In this document: positions 42,367 through 43,661 of the stretch, one piece after another
Position numbering within the stretch: position 1 is the first letter of the stretch
Layout: each line of letters opens with the position of its first letter
Assembly: GCA_028714175.1 (NCBI GenBank)
Contig: JAQTMV010000012.1
Location: 1-43,661 of the forward strand
Direction: 5' to 3'
Length of the DNA stretch: 43,661 nucleotides
Origin: Methylococcales bacterium
GTDB lineage: Bacteria > Pseudomonadota > Gammaproteobacteria > Methylococcales > Methylomonadaceae
Notes under the pieces: generated by a model
Databases searched by the model: none
The model's input: the letters and a program-made list of their open reading frames with translations, nothing else
What the model was told of the DNA's origin: nothing
Position numbers and translations under genes: made by a program

Positions 42367-43047
42367 TCACCAGGGCAGGGACGAGCCGTCGTATTTTAGA
42401 AAGTTGCCGCTCTGGGCAAGAGTAAACTGCGCAATCACCTGACGTATGCCGGCAACGCTTTGCTGGGCCTCGATCAGAGCATTCGGTCCGCCCATATCGG
42501 TTTTAACCCAGCCCGGATGCAAAACGAGAACTCCGATCCCCTGGTCTCTAAGATCGATCGCGATACTTTTCATTGCAGCATTCAGTGCCGCTTTGCTGGT
42601 ACGGTACAAGATGCTGCCGCCGCTGCCGTTATCGGCAATACTGCCCATTTGGCTCGAGATCGAAACCAGCAGTTTTTTATCGCCGCGTTTAAGATGCGGT
42701 AAAAACGCTTCCGCCATTTTTACCGGCGCTTGCGTATTAACCGTTAATGTTTGCGTCCAGGCCGTGTAATCCAGCTGCCCGAAATCGCAATGTGTACCGC
42801 CGTAAACGCCGGCGTTGTTGATCAGAACATCAATCGCAGTATCCTGCAACTCTGCCGCCAGAGTGTCGATTTGCGCAAAATTCGATACATCCAGCGGAAA
42901 AATACGCACTTGAGAAATATCGGCCAAATTGCCGGCCCTTTCCGGGTTTCTACAACAGGCCAGGACTTGCCAGCCTTCTGCCGCATATTGCTTGCAAAAT
43001 TCCAATCCCAACCCCCGGCTTGAGCCGGTAATCAATACAGTAGCCAT
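42367..43047 (-). CDS. Short-chain dehydrogenase/reductase
   Basis: Classical SDR of 226 aa: MATVLITGSSRGLGLEFCKQ with the TGxxxGxG cofactor loop, NNAG, a serine in LLVSISSQMG and the YRTSK (YxxxK) catalytic pair. The final part KTDMGGPNA is also usual. Relatives include small C-factor-like SDRs. A longer frame reaches to 43188, but the ATG at 43045-43047 is preferred because GCGAGGA lies seven bases upstream and the protein then begins directly with the Rossmann strand. Substrate unknown. It is followed by a GT1 gene seven bases downstream. Confidence 0.93.
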   Translation of the reverse strand: MATVLITGSSRGLGLEFCKQYAAEGWQVLACCRNPERAGNLADISQVRIFPLDVSNFAQIDTLAAELQDTAIDVLINNAGVYGGTHCDFGQLDYTAWTQTLTVNTQAPVKMAEAFLPHLKRGDKKLLVSISSQMGSIADNGSGGSILYRTSKAALNAAMKSIAIDLRDQGIGVLVLHPGWVKTDMGGPNALIEAQQSVAGIRQVIAQFTLAQSGNFLKYDGSSLPW

Positions 43048-43661
43048 TTTGATCCTCGCATAATATTCTTCAAGGCAACTATACCAGGAAGTTTTTATCT
43101 TAAAATGCTTGCACTTTAAAGTTTTAATCGTGAAATCGCAATGGATTATTGCTAACTCTTTGGCTGCAGACGTAGGACACAAAGGCATTGCTTATTCCGC
43201 GGCATGGCGAGATTCTGAGTGATGGAATGCAAGTGTAAGCAGTAAAAAAATGAGAGAGTTGATCCGGATTCAGCGAGACCGATTGAAACGAAATGGAATC
43301 CGGGATAATCGTGGACACGTTTACCCCGGATTCCTCAAAGCCCATTCGAGCTACTTGCTTTTTGTCAAAAATTCTTGAATTTCATGGAATTCATTTTTGC
43401 AGGACTTTACCAGTGTTATAATTCCTGTTTATTTGAGGGTTTTTTTCGCGGTGAATTTGGAAGTATACCTTCAAAGGAGTTTTTTTACCTTTAGAAGTTT
43501 AATTTTTCAAAGTCTATGCATTCGGATAACCACCCCAGGCCAATCTATCTTGAAGTTTTAGAGCGGAGGATATGCCATTGTTATTTATTGCTGAGCTATT
43601 GCATGAAGCCGGATAAACACCAGTGTTGCACTTCTTAGTTGAATCCATTTAACCTGACAGG
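43048..43661. other. Right-end region without recognised genes
   Basis: No frame here is credible. A REP-like palindrome lies at 43324-43354, preceded by GGAATCCGGG at 43295-43304 in the opposite orientation. A TATAAT-like hexamer occurs near 43420 but without a well-spaced -35 box. The SDR promoter should lie just right of 43047. Confidence 0.4.
43324..43354 (-). repeat. REP-type palindrome, family B, divergent copy
   Basis: CCCCGGATTCCTCAAAGCC and onward to GAGCTAC align without gaps to the 31-base REP at 15129-15159 with 24 identical positions. This shows that the family is dispersed beyond the RAYT locus. A partial inverted partner (GGAATCCGGG) lies about 20 bp upstream. Confidence 0.6.

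Noticed and set aside
1-43661. tRNA, rRNA or tmRNA genes
   Set aside because: No T-loop/acceptor pattern or rRNA-like sequence was recognised on either strand by eye; a covariance search would be decisive.

Overview
The window looks like chromosome of a gammaproteobacterium with moderate GC. Gene content fits a Methylococcales-type methanotroph (PPi-dependent pyruvate phosphate dikinase, ratA-rnfH next to smpB, a RIO kinase, a catalase-like/di-heme cytochrome pair), but no methanotrophy marker is present, so the lineage is an inference. It is a mosaic of intact housekeeping blocks separated by debris: gene remnants, REP-type palindromes, solo transposase pieces and toxin-antitoxin modules.

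Layout. 1-3256: AT-rich, lysine-rich tail of a type I restriction-modification locus (hsdS, hsdR), foreign in style and broken twice. 3257-5864: two terminator-like hairpins, a small unknown gene with an overlapping leader ORF, an antisense zinc-ribbon ORF, a decayed conserved hypothetical gene and a GC-rich stretch. 5865-11417: ppdK, an Uma2-type nuclease gene and proS. 11418-16320: accessory zone with an IS630 scrap, a DUF900 hydrolase, DUF2130 and GNAT-toxin fragments, an intact TacA/TacT-type module, and a hicAB module lying between two ~494-bp copies of a broken REP-associated tyrosine transposase (RAYT). 16457-18924: a membrane-anchored small ORF and a 12-repeat kinesin-light-chain-type TPR protein, perhaps one frameshifted gene. 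19452-25718 (minus): GNAT, modA-modB-modC and recC in a tight same-strand run. 25889-28164 (minus): a QseBC-like two-component system whose kinase has a duplicated sensor motif.

28258-29199 holds a murJ remnant and a flavoprotein remnant, followed by a RIO-family kinase. 30479-33660 (minus) encodes a catalase-fold protein and a di-heme cytochrome c lipoprotein of the RoxA/peroxidase type, probably one redox operon. 34619-36331 is a lone BatD. 36515-37144 is a SLATT-like two-TM protein. 37153-40264 is the smpB-hopJ operon divergent from a sodium symporter-ratA-rnfH operon. The right end has a secreted cupin, a GT1 glycosyltransferase and a short-chain dehydrogenase, then a REP-bearing tail without genes.

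No tRNA, rRNA or CRISPR array was seen. The most unusual items are the duplicated sensor segment of the kinase, the duplicated RAYT copies around hicAB that share the same 23-nt insertion, the catalase-like/di-heme pair, and the double lesion in the hsd genes.
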